From Streptomyces rugosispiralis (GTDB taxonomy: Bacteria; Actinomycetota; Actinomycetes; Streptomycetales; Streptomycetaceae), in assembly GCF_024505145.1 (NCBI RefSeq), contig NZ_JANIAA010000008.1, positions 1 through 64,000 of the forward strand: 64,000 nt of DNA. Reading direction: 5' to 3'. The notes beneath the pieces were generated by a model. That model made no database searches, was not told where the DNA came from, and was given only the letters and a program-made list of their open reading frames with translations. A program made the translations under genes and the position numbers. Positions 15,331 to 24,423 of this stretch are shown here, piece by piece. Each line of letters begins with the position of its first letter. Position 1 is the stretch's first letter.

Positions 15331-16857
15331 ATGGAGTCGTACAGGGACCGGATGAGCCCGAGCCGCCGCCGGGTGCTGATCGTCGGCGGCGGGATGGCGG
15401 GTACGCGGCTGGCGCAGCAGCTGGCCGCGCCCCCGGTTGCCGTGGGTACGGGTTCCGTCGAGGTCACGATCATCGGCGAGGAGCCGCACGCCGCGTACAA
15501 CCGGGTGCTGCTCGCCGAGGTGCTGGCCGGGCGGTACGGGCCGGAGGTCATCGCGCTCCCCGCCCCCGCCGCCGGGGTGCGGCGGCTCAGCGGGGTGCGG
15601 GTGGTGCGCGTCGACCGCCCCGCGGCGGAGGTGGTGTGCGACGACGGCCACCGCGTGCCGTACGACGCGCTGGTGCTGGCCACCGGCTCCAACCCGGTGC
15701 TGCCGCCGCTGCGCGGCCTGTTCGAGCCCGGCGGCCACGACCTTCCGGACGGCGTCCACGCCTTCCGCACCATGGACGACTGCCTCGCCCTCGGCGCCGC
15801 CGTACGCCCCGGGGCGCGGGCCGTCGTCATCGGCGGCGGACTCCTCGGCGTCTCCGGCGCGCGTGCGCTGGCCCAGCGCGGCGCCCAGGTGGTCCTGGCG
15901 CACCAGGGCGAGCACCTGATGGAGCGCCAGCTCGACCCGGGCGCGTCGGGGCTGCTGCGGCGGCATGTGGCGACGCTGGGCGTGGAGGTCCACACGGAGT
16001 GCCGCGTCCGCGGCCTGCGGACGCGCTCCGCGTATGGCGAGGGCGGAGGCGGGCGCGCGGTGAGCGCCGTCGAACTGGCCGACGGATACGCCCTGGAGGC
16101 GGACCTGGTCGTGCTGGCGTGCGGGGTCCGGCCACGGGTCGGGCTGGCGCGGGCCGCTGGGCTTGAGGTGGCGCGGGGGGTCGTGATCGACGACGAGTTG
16201 CGGACGAGTGATCCGCGGGTGTTCGCGATCGGGGACTGCGCGGAGCACGCGGGGGTCGTGTACGGTCTGGCGGGCGCGGCGCAGGAGCAGGCGGACGTGC
16301 TGGCGCGCCTGCTCTCCCCCGCCCCGCCCCTCCCCGAACCCACGGGGCTCCGCCCCCTAGACCCCCACGGAGACTCCGCCCCAGACCCCGCACTCGGGAA
16401 CCGGTTTGTGGGTAATCGTTCCGCGGAGGGGGCACCTCCCAGCGGTAGCTGGGGGAGGAACGAGTGGGCACAAACCGGCCACCGGGCCGCACCCGGCAAC
16501 GAGACCGCGCCCCGGTACCACGGCACCCGTACGCTCACCCGGCTAACGCTCACCGCAGCGCCCCGCTCGGCCCCCGCGGCCACCACCGCAGCACCCGATG
16601 GGCATTCCGCCCCCGGCCCCCTCGATCTCGCCGCTTTCGGCAACCCCACCCCCGCCCCCGGCGACGACGTCATTCACCTCACCGACGCCACCCGCAACAC
16701 GTACCGCAAAGTCGTGGTCCGCGGTGACCGCCTGCTCGGGGGCATTCTTCTCGGCGATCTCGGCAGCGTCGGCGCGCTCGCCCGTACCTGGGAGAGCGAC
16801 GAGCCGCTCCCCGCCAGCCCCTTGCTCCACCTGCTGACCACCGATGGAGGGTCCTGA
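15331..16857 (+). CDS. NAD(P)/FAD-dependent oxidoreductase of the nitrite reductase operon
   Basis: 508 aa. Rossmann motif RVLIVGGGMAGTRLA near the N-terminus, ATG motif LVLATGSNP, second nucleotide site VVIGGGLLGVSGARAL, and IGDCAEHAGVVYG for FAD. The C-terminal part (TYRKVVVRGDRLLGGILLGDLG) resembles the end of the NirB oxidoreductase domain. It lacks siroheme and 4Fe-4S motifs, so it is probably an electron-transfer partner for nitrite or nitrate reduction. Between the two parts, residues about 330-390 come from intergenic-type repeats that entered the gene (see 16316-16478). It ends 2 bp before nirB. ATG 15352 is an alternative start. Confidence 0.8.
   Translation: MESYRDRMSPSRRRVLIVGGGMAGTRLAQQLAAPPVAVGTGSVEVTIIGEEPHAAYNRVLLAEVLAGRYGPEVIALPAPAAGVRRLSGVRVVRVDRPAAEVVCDDGHRVPYDALVLATGSNPVLPPLRGLFEPGGHDLPDGVHAFRTMDDCLALGAAVRPGARAVVIGGGLLGVSGARALAQRGAQVVLAHQGEHLMERQLDPGASGLLRRHVATLGVEVHTECRVRGLRTRSAYGEGGGGRAVSAVELADGYALEADLVVLACGVRPRVGLARAAGLEVARGVVIDDELRTSDPRVFAIGDCAEHAGVVYGLAGAAQEQADVLARLLSPAPPLPEPTGLRPLDPHGDSAPDPALGNRFVGNRSAEGAPPSGSWGRNEWAQTGHRAAPGNETAPRYHGTRTLTRLTLTAAPRSAPAATTAAPDGHSAPGPLDLAAFGNPTPAPGDDVIHLTDATRNTYRKVVVRGDRLLGGILLGDLGSVGALARTWESDEPLPASPLLHLLTTDGGS
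16316..16478. repeat. Two intergenic-type palindromes inside a coding sequence
   Basis: 16316-16395 carries the CCCGCCCCGCCCC...GGGGCTCCGCCCC type of element found between genes elsewhere in this window. 16401-16478 is a second palindrome: arms CCGGTTTGTG and CACAAACCGG-like, with a central GGGGGCACCTCCCAGCGGT, a sequence typical of Streptomyces intergenic DNA. Both are read in frame as a Pro/Ser/Gly linker. Confidence 0.75.
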
Positions 16858-16859
16858 CG

Positions 16860-19517
16860 ATGAGCGCATCGAATCCCCGAACCGCCGAGAACGCCGAGAA
16901 CGCCGAAGCCGCCATCCCCACCATCGTGCTCATCGGCCACGGCATGGTCGGCCAGCGGTTTCTCGAAGCGCTGGCCGAGCGGAAGGTCACCGAGACCGCC
17001 CGCGTCGTCGTGTTCTGCGAGGAGCCCCGTCCCGCCTATGACCGCGTCCAGCTGACCTCGTACTTCTCCGGGCGCACCCCGGACGAGCTCTCCCTCGTCG
17101 AGGACGGCTTCATCGCGCGGCACGGCATCGAGTTGCACCTGGGCGATCCGGCCCAGGTCATCGATCGCGACGCCCGCACCGTGACCAGCCGGTCCGGGCT
17201 GACCATCGCCTACGACACGCTCGTGCTGGCCACCGGCTCGTACCCGTTCGTCCCGCCGGTGCCCGGCAAGGACAGCGACGGCTGCTTCGTCTACCGGACC
17301 ATCGAGGATCTGCTCGCGATCGAGGAGTACGCGAAGAACCGCGCGTCCGGAGCGTCCGGCGCGTCCGGCATCGTCGTCGGCGGCGGGCTGCTCGGCCTCG
17401 AAGCCGCCGGTGCGCTCAAGGGGCTCGGGCTCACCACCCACATCGTGGAGTTCAACCCGCGCCTGATGGCCATCCAGGTGGACGAGGGCGGCGGCGCCGC
17501 GCTGCGCCGCACGGTCGAGGACATGGGCCTGATCGTGCACACCGGCGTCGGCGGTAAGGAGATCACGGCGGACGGCGACGGCGCCGTCACCGCCATGACG
17601 CTGTCCGACGGCTCGTCGATCGACACCGACCTCGTCATCTTCTCGGCGGGCGTGCGCCCCCGCGATCAACTGGCCCGCGACTGCGGCCTGAACGTCGGCG
17701 AGCGCGGCGGAATCGCGGTGGACGAGACGTGCCGCACCAGCGATCCCGCGGTGTACGCGATCGGCGAATGCGCGCTGGCCGCCGACGGCCGGGTGTACGG
17801 GCTGGTCGCGCCCGGCTACGAGATGGCCGAGGTGGCGGCCCGCGAGATCGCCGATACGCCCGACGGCGAGGGCTTCGACGGCGCCGACACCTCCACCAAG
17901 CTCAAGCTCCTCGGCGTCGACGTGGCCAGCTTCGGCGACGCCCACGGCACCGCCGACGGCTGTCTGGACGTCGTCTACTCCGACTCCCGTACGGGCGTCT
18001 ACAAGAAGCTCGTGGTGGGCGCCGACGGCGCCCTCCTCGGCGGGGTGCTGGTCGGCGACGCCGAGGCGTACGGCATGCTGCGCCCCCTCACCGGCTCGGT
18101 GCCGCCCGTGGCGCCCGAACAGCTCGTCCTCCCGGCGGGGCTGGGCGCACCCGCCGCCCTCGGCCCCTCCGCGCTGCCGGACGAGGCGGTCATCTGCAAC
18201 TGCCACAACGTCACCAAGGGCGCGATCCGTTCCGCCGTCACCGACCACCACTGCGCGACCGTCCCGGAGGTGAAGAAGTGCACCAAGGCGGGCACCGGCT
18301 GCGGCAGTTGCGTCAAGGCGCTCACCTCGCTCGTCAACGACGAGCTGGAGGCGAGCGGGGTCAGCGTGGACAAGGGGCTGTGCGGCTGCTTCGGGTACAC
18401 CCGCGCCGAGCTGTACGAGATCGTCCGCACCCTGCGCATCACCACCTACGCCCAGTTGCTGGACAGCCACGGCCGGGCGGAGGCCCGGGAGGGCGACGGC
18501 TGTGAGGTGTGCAAGCCCACCGTGGCCTCGATCATCGCCTCGCTGGCCCCGACCCTGGGCGCGAGCGGCTATGTGCTGGACGGCGAGCAGGCGGCCCTCC
18601 AGGACACCAACGACCACTTCCTGGCCAACCTCCAGCGCAACGGGTCGTATTCGATCGTGCCCCGGATCCCCGGTGGGGAGATCACCCCGGAGAAGCTGAT
18701 CGTGATCGGCGAGGTGGCCCGGGACTTCGGGCTCTATACGAAGATCACCGGCGGCCAGCGGATCGACCTCTTCGGCGCCCGGGTGGACCAGCTCCCGCCG
18801 ATCTGGGCGCGGCTGGTGGAGGCCGGTTTCGAGTCGGGCCACGCGTACGGCAAGGCGCTGCGCACCGTGAAGTCGTGCGTGGGCCAGACCTGGTGCCGCT
18901 ACGGGGTGCAGGACTCGGTCCGGATGGCCATCGACCTGGAGCTGCGCTACCGGGGGCTGCGCTCACCGCACAAGCTCAAGTCGGCCGTCTCCGGCTGTGC
19001 CCGCGAATGCGCCGAGGCACGCGGCAAGGACTTCGGCGTGATCGCCACGTCCAACGGCTGGAACCTGTACGTAGGCGGCAACGGCGGGGCGGACCCGCGC
19101 CACGCCGATCTGCTCGCCCAGGACCTGGACGACGAGGAGCTGATCCGGCTCATCGACCGGTTCCTGATGTTCTACATCCGCACCGCGGACCGTCTGGAGC
19201 GCACCTCGGCCTGGCTGGAGCGGATCGAGGGCGGCCTGGACCACGTCCGCGAGGTGGTGGTCGAGGACTCACTCGGGCTGGGCGCCGAGCTCGAGGCGAT
19301 GATGGCCGACCATGTGACCGGCTACCGCGACGAGTGGGCCGAGACCCTGGGCGATCCGGAGCGGCTGCGGCGCTTCGTCTCCTTCGTCAACGCGCCGGGC
19401 GCCCCCGACCCGACGGTGAAGTTCGTGCCCGAGCGCGACCAGGTCAAGCCCGACCTGACGATCCTGTCAGGACCCACCCTCCCCGTCCGTACTCTCGAAG
19501 GGACCGCCAGCCGATGA
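16860..19517 (+). CDS. nirB: Assimilatory nitrite reductase large subunit
   Basis: 885 aa. FAD/NAD domain (about 18-330; VLIGHGMVGQRF, LATGSYPF, VVGGGLLGLEAAG), two BFD-like iron-sulfur segments (ICNCHNV with CTKAGTGCGSC, then CGCFGYT with GCEVC), a ferredoxin-like half domain, and the siroheme/4Fe-4S ligands in KSCVGQTWCRYG and SGCARECAEARGKD. The protein reduces nitrite to ammonium in the cytoplasm with NAD(P)H. Two triplet-type repeats are inserted: AENAENAEA at the N-terminus and ASGASGASG right before the NAD-binding glycines. The gene overlaps nirD by ATGA. Confidence 0.95.
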   Translation: MSASNPRTAENAENAEAAIPTIVLIGHGMVGQRFLEALAERKVTETARVVVFCEEPRPAYDRVQLTSYFSGRTPDELSLVEDGFIARHGIELHLGDPAQVIDRDARTVTSRSGLTIAYDTLVLATGSYPFVPPVPGKDSDGCFVYRTIEDLLAIEEYAKNRASGASGASGIVVGGGLLGLEAAGALKGLGLTTHIVEFNPRLMAIQVDEGGGAALRRTVEDMGLIVHTGVGGKEITADGDGAVTAMTLSDGSSIDTDLVIFSAGVRPRDQLARDCGLNVGERGGIAVDETCRTSDPAVYAIGECALAADGRVYGLVAPGYEMAEVAAREIADTPDGEGFDGADTSTKLKLLGVDVASFGDAHGTADGCLDVVYSDSRTGVYKKLVVGADGALLGGVLVGDAEAYGMLRPLTGSVPPVAPEQLVLPAGLGAPAALGPSALPDEAVICNCHNVTKGAIRSAVTDHHCATVPEVKKCTKAGTGCGSCVKALTSLVNDELEASGVSVDKGLCGCFGYTRAELYEIVRTLRITTYAQLLDSHGRAEAREGDGCEVCKPTVASIIASLAPTLGASGYVLDGEQAALQDTNDHFLANLQRNGSYSIVPRIPGGEITPEKLIVIGEVARDFGLYTKITGGQRIDLFGARVDQLPPIWARLVEAGFESGHAYGKALRTVKSCVGQTWCRYGVQDSVRMAIDLELRYRGLRSPHKLKSAVSGCARECAEARGKDFGVIATSNGWNLYVGGNGGADPRHADLLAQDLDDEELIRLIDRFLMFYIRTADRLERTSAWLERIEGGLDHVREVVVEDSLGLGAELEAMMADHVTGYRDEWAETLGDPERLRRFVSFVNAPGAPDPTVKFVPERDQVKPDLTILSGPTLPVRTLEGTASR

Positions 19518-19924
19518 CCATGGCACCCATGACGCCCATGACACCCATGGCAGCCGAGCGGACCGCGAGCCGCGTGGAACTCCTCGTCGAGCAGCGCTGG
19601 TTCACCGTCTGCGAGCTGGCCGACCTCACCCCCGGGCGCGGGGTGGCCGCCCTGCTGCCGGACGGCGCCCAGGTGGCGGTCTTCCTTGACCGTTCGGGGC
19701 GCGTGTACGCGATCGCCAACCGCGACCCGTTCACCGGGGCGTATGTCCTCTCCCGGGGGCTGCTGGGCTCGGCGGGCGGACGGCCGTTCGTCGCGTCCCC
19801 GCTGCTGAAGCAGCGCTTCGACCTGGAGACGGGGCGGTGCCTGGACGACGAGGGGGTCGTCGTCCAGGCATACGCGACCCGTACCCGGGCGGGCGCGGAC
19901 GAGGTGTCAGCCCAGGTCGCGTGA
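19514..19924 (+). CDS. nirD: Nitrite reductase small subunit
   Basis: 136 aa. The Rieske-like NirD fold is seen in WFTVCELADLTPGRGVAALLPDG, VAVFLDRSGRVYAIANRDPF and LKQRFDLETGRCLDDEGV. NirD proteins lack the Rieske cysteines, as here. It starts within the nirB stop (ATGA) and should form the NirBD complex. The N-terminus has a short MTP repeat. Its last 18 bp overlap, tail to tail, the end of the convergent gene at 19907. Confidence 0.9.
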   Translation: MTMAPMTPMTPMAAERTASRVELLVEQRWFTVCELADLTPGRGVAALLPDGAQVAVFLDRSGRVYAIANRDPFTGAYVLSRGLLGSAGGRPFVASPLLKQRFDLETGRCLDDEGVVVQAYATRTRAGADEVSAQVA

Positions 19925-21190
19925 GACCAGCACCCCGCACTGGACGGGGTCGCTCGCACAGCCGGCCGTCCCCGCGGCGAGCACGCCCCTCGTCCCGGGG
20001 ACGCCCGCGACGCCCAGCACCGTGGACATCTCGCTGTGCTCGGTGACGTCGGCGGGCAGCTCCTCGGTCGCCCACTTCGTACCGGTCCAGCGGGTCAGTA
20101 CGGAGTGGGGGTTGCCCGGGGCCCAGCCGGCGATCCACGGCCGCCCGGCGCCGTCCGCGCCCGCGGCGTTCGCCTCGCCGAAGGGGAGCGCGGGGAGCGA
20201 CTGCCAGCGACTGCCGGTCCAGCGGGCGGCCATGGTGGCCGTGGGCGACTGCGGGTCGTTGGTCTTCCCCACGACGTAGACCGAGTTACGGCCGGTGGCC
20301 ACCGCGTGGTTGGCCACCCAGCCGGTCGGGTGCTCGGCGGGGGCCGGCACCTCGCGGACCGTCCAGCCGCCGCCGTTCCAGTGGTACAGCAGCGGTACGG
20401 ACACCTCGCCGGTCATGGCGCTCGCGGTGACCCATACGTCGTCCGGGCCGGTGCCGGTGATGTCCCAGGGCTGTACCTCGCCACCACCGGGGGCGGCGGG
20501 GAGGGACACCGTCTCCCACCCGGAGCCGGTCCAGCGCTCCAGCCGGGAGACCTGGGTGCCGCCGTTCGGATCCCAGTCGAAGCTGGTCAGCCAGGCCGAC
20601 TTCGTACCGAACGCGGCCAGGTCGCCCACGAAGCTCAGCGCGCCCTCCGCGGGGGCCGCGTGGCCGACCTTCGTCCACTTCGTGCCGTCCCAGTGCTGCA
20701 GCACGATCGGCGCGGAGGTGTTGTCGGCCAGGCTGCCGGCCGCCCACGCGTCGTCGGGCGCGGCGGCGGCGACCTTCTCCAGCTGGGCGGCCTTGCCGTC
20801 GGTGGCGGCGGCGGGTACGTCCGTCCAGGTGCCGCCGTTCCAGTGCCGGATCAGGGGGGCGGGCCCATCGGCACCGTCCGTCCTGCGGCCCACCGCCCAG
20901 GCGTCCTTGGCGCCGGTCGCGGCGACGTCCCAGAACTCCCGTGAGGCGGTCTCGCTCAGCGGCGTCCGCAGCTTCCACGGGGTGCCGGCGCGGGCCGCCA
21001 GGTCGGCGGAGGCGCCGGGGGCAGTGCTGGGCGCGGGGTTCGCGGCGTTCGCGGGGGTCGCGGGGGTCGCGGGGGTCGCGTTCGCGGGGGTGGCGAGGGT
21101 GGCGAGCGTGCCGAGTGCGACCGCGCACACCGTGACCGCTGTGCGCAGCCGCGTGCGACGGGTTCCGGGCCGTCCTGTGGTCCTGTCCAT
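19907..21190 (-). CDS. Secreted beta-propeller-like repeat protein
   Basis: 427 aa. A signal peptide (basic start, core VTVCAVALGTLATLATPANA) is followed by a low-complexity TPATPATPANAAN stretch. The rest is about six repeats of the pattern HWNGGTWTDVPAAA / DDAWAAGSLAD / QHWDGTKWTKV / RWTGSGWETV / DDVWVTAS. This W-x-G-x-x-W and DDxWAxG alternation is typical of secreted propeller-like proteins of unknown role in Streptomyces. It converges with nirD, with which it overlaps by 18 bp, so transcripts from both strands meet there. Confidence 0.65.
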   Translation of the reverse strand: MDRTTGRPGTRRTRLRTAVTVCAVALGTLATLATPANATPATPATPANAANPAPSTAPGASADLAARAGTPWKLRTPLSETASREFWDVAATGAKDAWAVGRRTDGADGPAPLIRHWNGGTWTDVPAAATDGKAAQLEKVAAAAPDDAWAAGSLADNTSAPIVLQHWDGTKWTKVGHAAPAEGALSFVGDLAAFGTKSAWLTSFDWDPNGGTQVSRLERWTGSGWETVSLPAAPGGGEVQPWDITGTGPDDVWVTASAMTGEVSVPLLYHWNGGGWTVREVPAPAEHPTGWVANHAVATGRNSVYVVGKTNDPQSPTATMAARWTGSRWQSLPALPFGEANAAGADGAGRPWIAGWAPGNPHSVLTRWTGTKWATEELPADVTEHSEMSTVLGVAGVPGTRGVLAAGTAGCASDPVQCGVLVSRDLG

Positions 21191-21272
21191 GACGCTCCTT
21201 CTGCTCGGGTGGGGTGCTCAGCAGGAAATGGCCGCCGCCCGGCCGTTCTTACAGCTCGCCCCGGCCGGTCGT

Positions 21273-22469
21273 TCAGGGGGTCTTCAGCTGCCGGTCGGTC
21301 CACTTCGACGTCACCGTGGCGGTGGAGTTCACCACCGTGCCCGCCGTGAGCCCCGCCTCGGCGGCCTTCGCGTTCGGTTTGGTCAGCACCTCCTGGTCGG
21401 ACAGCAGGGCCCCGGTCGCCGGGTCCACGATCAGCTCCGACCGCGCGGTCCCGTAGTCGGGGCGGGCGGTCGCGGGCAGGGCGAAGCCGGCCCCCTTACG
21501 CCCCAGCGGGTCGGTCATCTCGCCGAGCGACCTGATGCCCGGCAGATCCGCGATGACGCGGTACGCGGCGGCCCGGACCTCGGGCCTGACCGGGAGGCCG
21601 ATCAACCCGGCCGCCTGCCGCCACATCCACTCGGTGCGGCCGGAGATCTCGCTTCCGCGGTCCTCCTCGTACAGGTCCGCCAGCACCTCCTTCAACTTCG
21701 GGCTGTCGCCCGGGAGTTTCCGCAGCTCCGCGTAGCTCACATTGCGTGCGCCGAGGGCGGCGATCTTGTCGCCGCCGTTGATCCGCTCCACCGTCGGCCG
21801 CTTCCTCGCCCCCGGCTCCAGCCGCAGACCGAGCTTGCCGCCCGACCCGGATTCGGCGAGCGTCAGGTCCTTCGGCGATCCGGCGGCCCGCCAGCGCGCC
21901 GTGTCGCGCTCGGTGCGGGGCTCGGTGGTGGCGTCGATCCCCGAGATCCACAGACTCCGCGTACCGGGTCGCACCCCGAAGGACCACCGCGAGGTCTCGG
22001 ACGAGGCCACCGCGAAGGTGGACTCGGCCGCGGTGGCGACGTCGATCCGGGACGACCGCGTGGTCGTCTGCCAGTACGTGCCCTCGTCCGCCGTGCGATC
22101 GACCCGGGCGGCCACGTTGAGCAGCGCCAGGCGGCCGCTCTCGGGGGTGTGCCGGGGGCCGTCCGTGGCGGGTCCCGCGGTGGGTCCTGCGGTGGCGCGG
22201 GAGCCGCGGGTGTCCCGGGTGCCGGAGCCGCCCTCCGGCAGGGTGGCGACGAGCACCCCGGCCGCGGCCGCCGTCGCGGCGACGGGCAGCGCCCACCGCC
22301 AGGTGAACGGCCGGGCGGACCGGGACGCCGTCCGCTCCTCCGGCGCGCCGGCCAGGATGGTGTTCAGGTCGTGCCGGGCGCGTTCCGAACCGGCCAGACG
22401 CTCCGGGTCGAACTCCGGGGGCCGGGCGTCCGCCAGCGTCTTCATGACATCGGGCCGCTTGTGTGCCAT
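21273..22469 (-). CDS. CU044_5270-family membrane protein, partner of the sigma factor
   Basis: 398 aa. A cytoplasmic N-terminal part of about 55 residues carries FDPERLAGSERARHDLNTILAG. One membrane segment (WALPVAATAAAAGVLVATL) and a large extracytoplasmic domain follow (TYWQTTTRS, LWISG, LPGVGR-like DLPGIRSL, ELIVDPATGALLSDQEVL). This is the CU044_5270 family, usually encoded directly after an ECF-like sigma factor. The topology would suit an anti-sigma role, though no zinc-binding anti-sigma motif is visible. The ATG lies one base after the sigma-gene stop, with AAGGAG inside that gene. Confidence 0.75.
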   Translation of the reverse strand: MAHKRPDVMKTLADARPPEFDPERLAGSERARHDLNTILAGAPEERTASRSARPFTWRWALPVAATAAAAGVLVATLPEGGSGTRDTRGSRATAGPTAGPATDGPRHTPESGRLALLNVAARVDRTADEGTYWQTTTRSSRIDVATAAESTFAVASSETSRWSFGVRPGTRSLWISGIDATTEPRTERDTARWRAAGSPKDLTLAESGSGGKLGLRLEPGARKRPTVERINGGDKIAALGARNVSYAELRKLPGDSPKLKEVLADLYEEDRGSEISGRTEWMWRQAAGLIGLPVRPEVRAAAYRVIADLPGIRSLGEMTDPLGRKGAGFALPATARPDYGTARSELIVDPATGALLSDQEVLTKPNAKAAEAGLTAGTVVNSTATVTSKWTDRQLKTP

Positions 22470-22470
22470 G

Positions 22471-23055
22471 TCAGTGCTCCTTCACTGTCACTTTCGGCTT
22501 TCGGCTTTCGGCTTTCGGGCGGGAGTTGCGAGGGTCGCGGGAGTCGTGAGGGGCGTGGGAGGGGCCGGCGGCCTCCACGGCCCGCTCCAGCCGCCGTCTG
22601 GCCCGGTGCAGCCGCACCGAGAAGGTGGCGGTGGAGCAGCCCAGGACGCGTGCCGCCTGTCTCGGGCCGAGCCCGTGCCAGGCGACCAGCGTCAGCAGTT
22701 CGCGGTCGGCGGCGGACAGCCCCGCCAGCGCCTGCAGCGCCACCGCGCGCTCCGCCACCCCCGCGGCCACGTCCTCGACCTGGGCGCCGGAGGTGATGAG
22801 GCGCTGGGCCTCCTGAGCGGCCAGGGCGTACTGCCTGCCGTCGCGGCGCCACAGCTCGCGGGTCAGATTGCGGGCCACGCCGAGCAGCCACGGCAGCGGT
22901 GGCGTGGGGATGTCCCGCATCCGCCGCCAGGCGACCGTGAAGGTCTCGCTGGTGATGTCCTCACCGACCTGCCGGCCCACCAGGCCGGTCGCATAGGCCA
23001 GCACACGGGGATGACACTCCTCGTAAAGGTCCCGAAAGCGTTGGGCGTCGGTCAC
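22471..23055 (-). CDS. ECF-type RNA polymerase sigma factor
   Basis: 194 aa. Region 2 reads RFRDLYEECHPRVLAYATGLVG...EDITSETFTVAWRRM with LPWLLGVARNL. Region 4 reads LSAADRELLTLVAWHGLGPRQAARVLGCSTATFSVRLHRARRRL. The C-terminal extension contains SRPKAESRKPKV, from a TTTCGGC-type tandem repeat near 22493-22516. The GTG at 23055 has GAGGAGA upstream. It forms a two-gene unit with the CU044_5270 membrane protein. Confidence 0.9.
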   Translation of the reverse strand: MTDAQRFRDLYEECHPRVLAYATGLVGRQVGEDITSETFTVAWRRMRDIPTPPLPWLLGVARNLTRELWRRDGRQYALAAQEAQRLITSGAQVEDVAAGVAERAVALQALAGLSAADRELLTLVAWHGLGPRQAARVLGCSTATFSVRLHRARRRLERAVEAAGPSHAPHDSRDPRNSRPKAESRKPKVTVKEH

Positions 23056-23263
23056 GCCGTCTCCTCATCTCGGCTCTCTCACCATGCAGTGGTCGAGGGC
23101 CGCGCCTTCTTACACCCCGGGGAGCGGGGATTCCGGGCGGCGAGGTGCCCGGGACGGTGGAGGCCGCCGGAAGGCCGCCGGACGCGATTGCCGTGCGGCG
23201 CTGCGTAAGCTCAGGAGCTTCATGGGGACGTCCCTCTCTCGTCTCTTCACGTCTGATCCGGTT

Positions 23264-23291
23264 TTCCGGAAGACTTCTGCAAGGTTCCGAG
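23264..23291. promoter_or_regulatory. Candidate operator pair upstream of the LacI-type gene
   Basis: TTCCGGAAG (from 23264) and TTCCGAG (from 23285) stand 21 bp apart. The same two words, in swapped order and with the same 21-bp step, precede the binding-protein gene at 24677-24706. Confidence 0.5.
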
Positions 23292-23348
23292 GGCGCGTCC
23301 CCGGGAAGCACGAGGCGGGGGTGGCTCCCGTCAACGGAGGAGGCGGAC

Positions 23349-24392
23349 ATGGCTACGGAGAGCAGGGGCACCGAGGGCGGCGCCCGGCCCAAGGTGACGA
23401 TCACGGCCATCGCCCAGGAGGCCGGGGTGTCGGTGCCCACGGTCTCCCGGGTGGTCAACGGCCGTTCGGATGTCTCGCCCGAGACCCGGGCCCGGGTCGA
23501 GGACCTGCTGCGGCTCCACGGCTACCGCCGCCGCCAGAGCGCGCCCGGCGATCGCGCCGCCCTGGTGGACCTGGTCTTCAACGATCTGGACAGCCCCTGG
23601 GCGGTGGAGATCATCCGGGGCGTGGAGGACGTCGCGCACCAGGCCGGGGTGGGCACGGTGGTCTCGGCGATCCACGGCCGCGCGGGCTCGGCCCGGCAGT
23701 GGCTGAAGAATCTGCGGGCCCGCGCCTCGGACGGGGTGATCCTGGTGACGTCCGTACTGGAGCCGGTGGTCCACGAGGAGCTGCGGCGGCTGAACGTGCC
23801 GATCGTGGTCGTCGACCCGGCCGGCTCCCCGGCGCTGGACGCGCCCACCGTGGGGGCCACCAACTGGGCGGGCGGCATGGCCGCCACCGAACATCTGCTG
23901 AGCCTCGGCCACCGCCGGATCGGGCTGATCGCCGGTCCGCCGCGGCTGCTGTGCAGCCGGGCGCGGCTGGACGGCCATCGCGCGGCGCTGGAGGCGGCCG
24001 GGGTGCCGTTCGACCAGGCGCTGGTGGCGCAGGGCGACTTCTACCACGAGTCCGGTTTCCACGGCTGTGACCAGCTGATGTCCGGCCCCACCCCGCCGAC
24101 CGCCATCTTCGCCTCCAGCGACCAGATGGCGCTGGGCGCGATCGAGGCGCTGCGGCGGCGGGGGCTGCGGGTTCCGGAGGACGTGAGCATTGTCGGGTTC
24201 GACGACCTGCCCGAGGTCCGCTGGTCGGCGCCTCCGCTGACGACGGTGCGACAGCCGTTGGCGGATATGGGGAAGTTGGCCGCGCGGACGGTGTTGCGGC
24301 AGGCGCGGGGGGAGGAGATCGAGTCGCCGAGGGTCGAGCTGGCCACCGAGCTGGTCACCCGTGCCAGCACGGCCCCGCCCACCGAGGGCTGA
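23349..24392 (+). CDS. LacI-family regulator, probably BxlR-like
   Basis: 347 aa. HTH (about 15-70): VTITAIAQEAGVSVPTVSRVVNGRSDVSPETRARV. The periplasmic-binding-like core contains RAALVDLVFNDLDSPWAVEIIRG, GVILVTS, HRRIGLIAGP, TAIFASSDQMALGAIEAL and VSIVGFDDLPEVRWSAPPLTTV. It is encoded immediately before an ABC sugar importer and GH3 enzyme in the same direction and probably represses them until a xylo-oligosaccharide binds. GGAGGAGGCGGAC precedes the ATG. The 188-bp palindrome at 24424-24611 separates it from the transporter. Confidence 0.85.
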   Translation: MATESRGTEGGARPKVTITAIAQEAGVSVPTVSRVVNGRSDVSPETRARVEDLLRLHGYRRRQSAPGDRAALVDLVFNDLDSPWAVEIIRGVEDVAHQAGVGTVVSAIHGRAGSARQWLKNLRARASDGVILVTSVLEPVVHEELRRLNVPIVVVDPAGSPALDAPTVGATNWAGGMAATEHLLSLGHRRIGLIAGPPRLLCSRARLDGHRAALEAAGVPFDQALVAQGDFYHESGFHGCDQLMSGPTPPTAIFASSDQMALGAIEALRRRGLRVPEDVSIVGFDDLPEVRWSAPPLTTVRQPLADMGKLAARTVLRQARGEEIESPRVELATELVTRASTAPPTEG

Positions 24393-24423
24393 CCCTCATC
24401 AGGTGCCGCCTGCCGGGGGCTGA

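Noticed and set aside
11495..16248. Very long minus-strand frames (703 and 955 codons) across the conservon P450 and nitrite reductase genes
   Set aside because: They cover several well-recognised genes on the other strand, contain no domain and show the codon pattern of shadows.
16674..18842. 722-codon minus-strand frame over nirB
   Set aside because: Antisense shadow of a gene with clear cofactor motifs.
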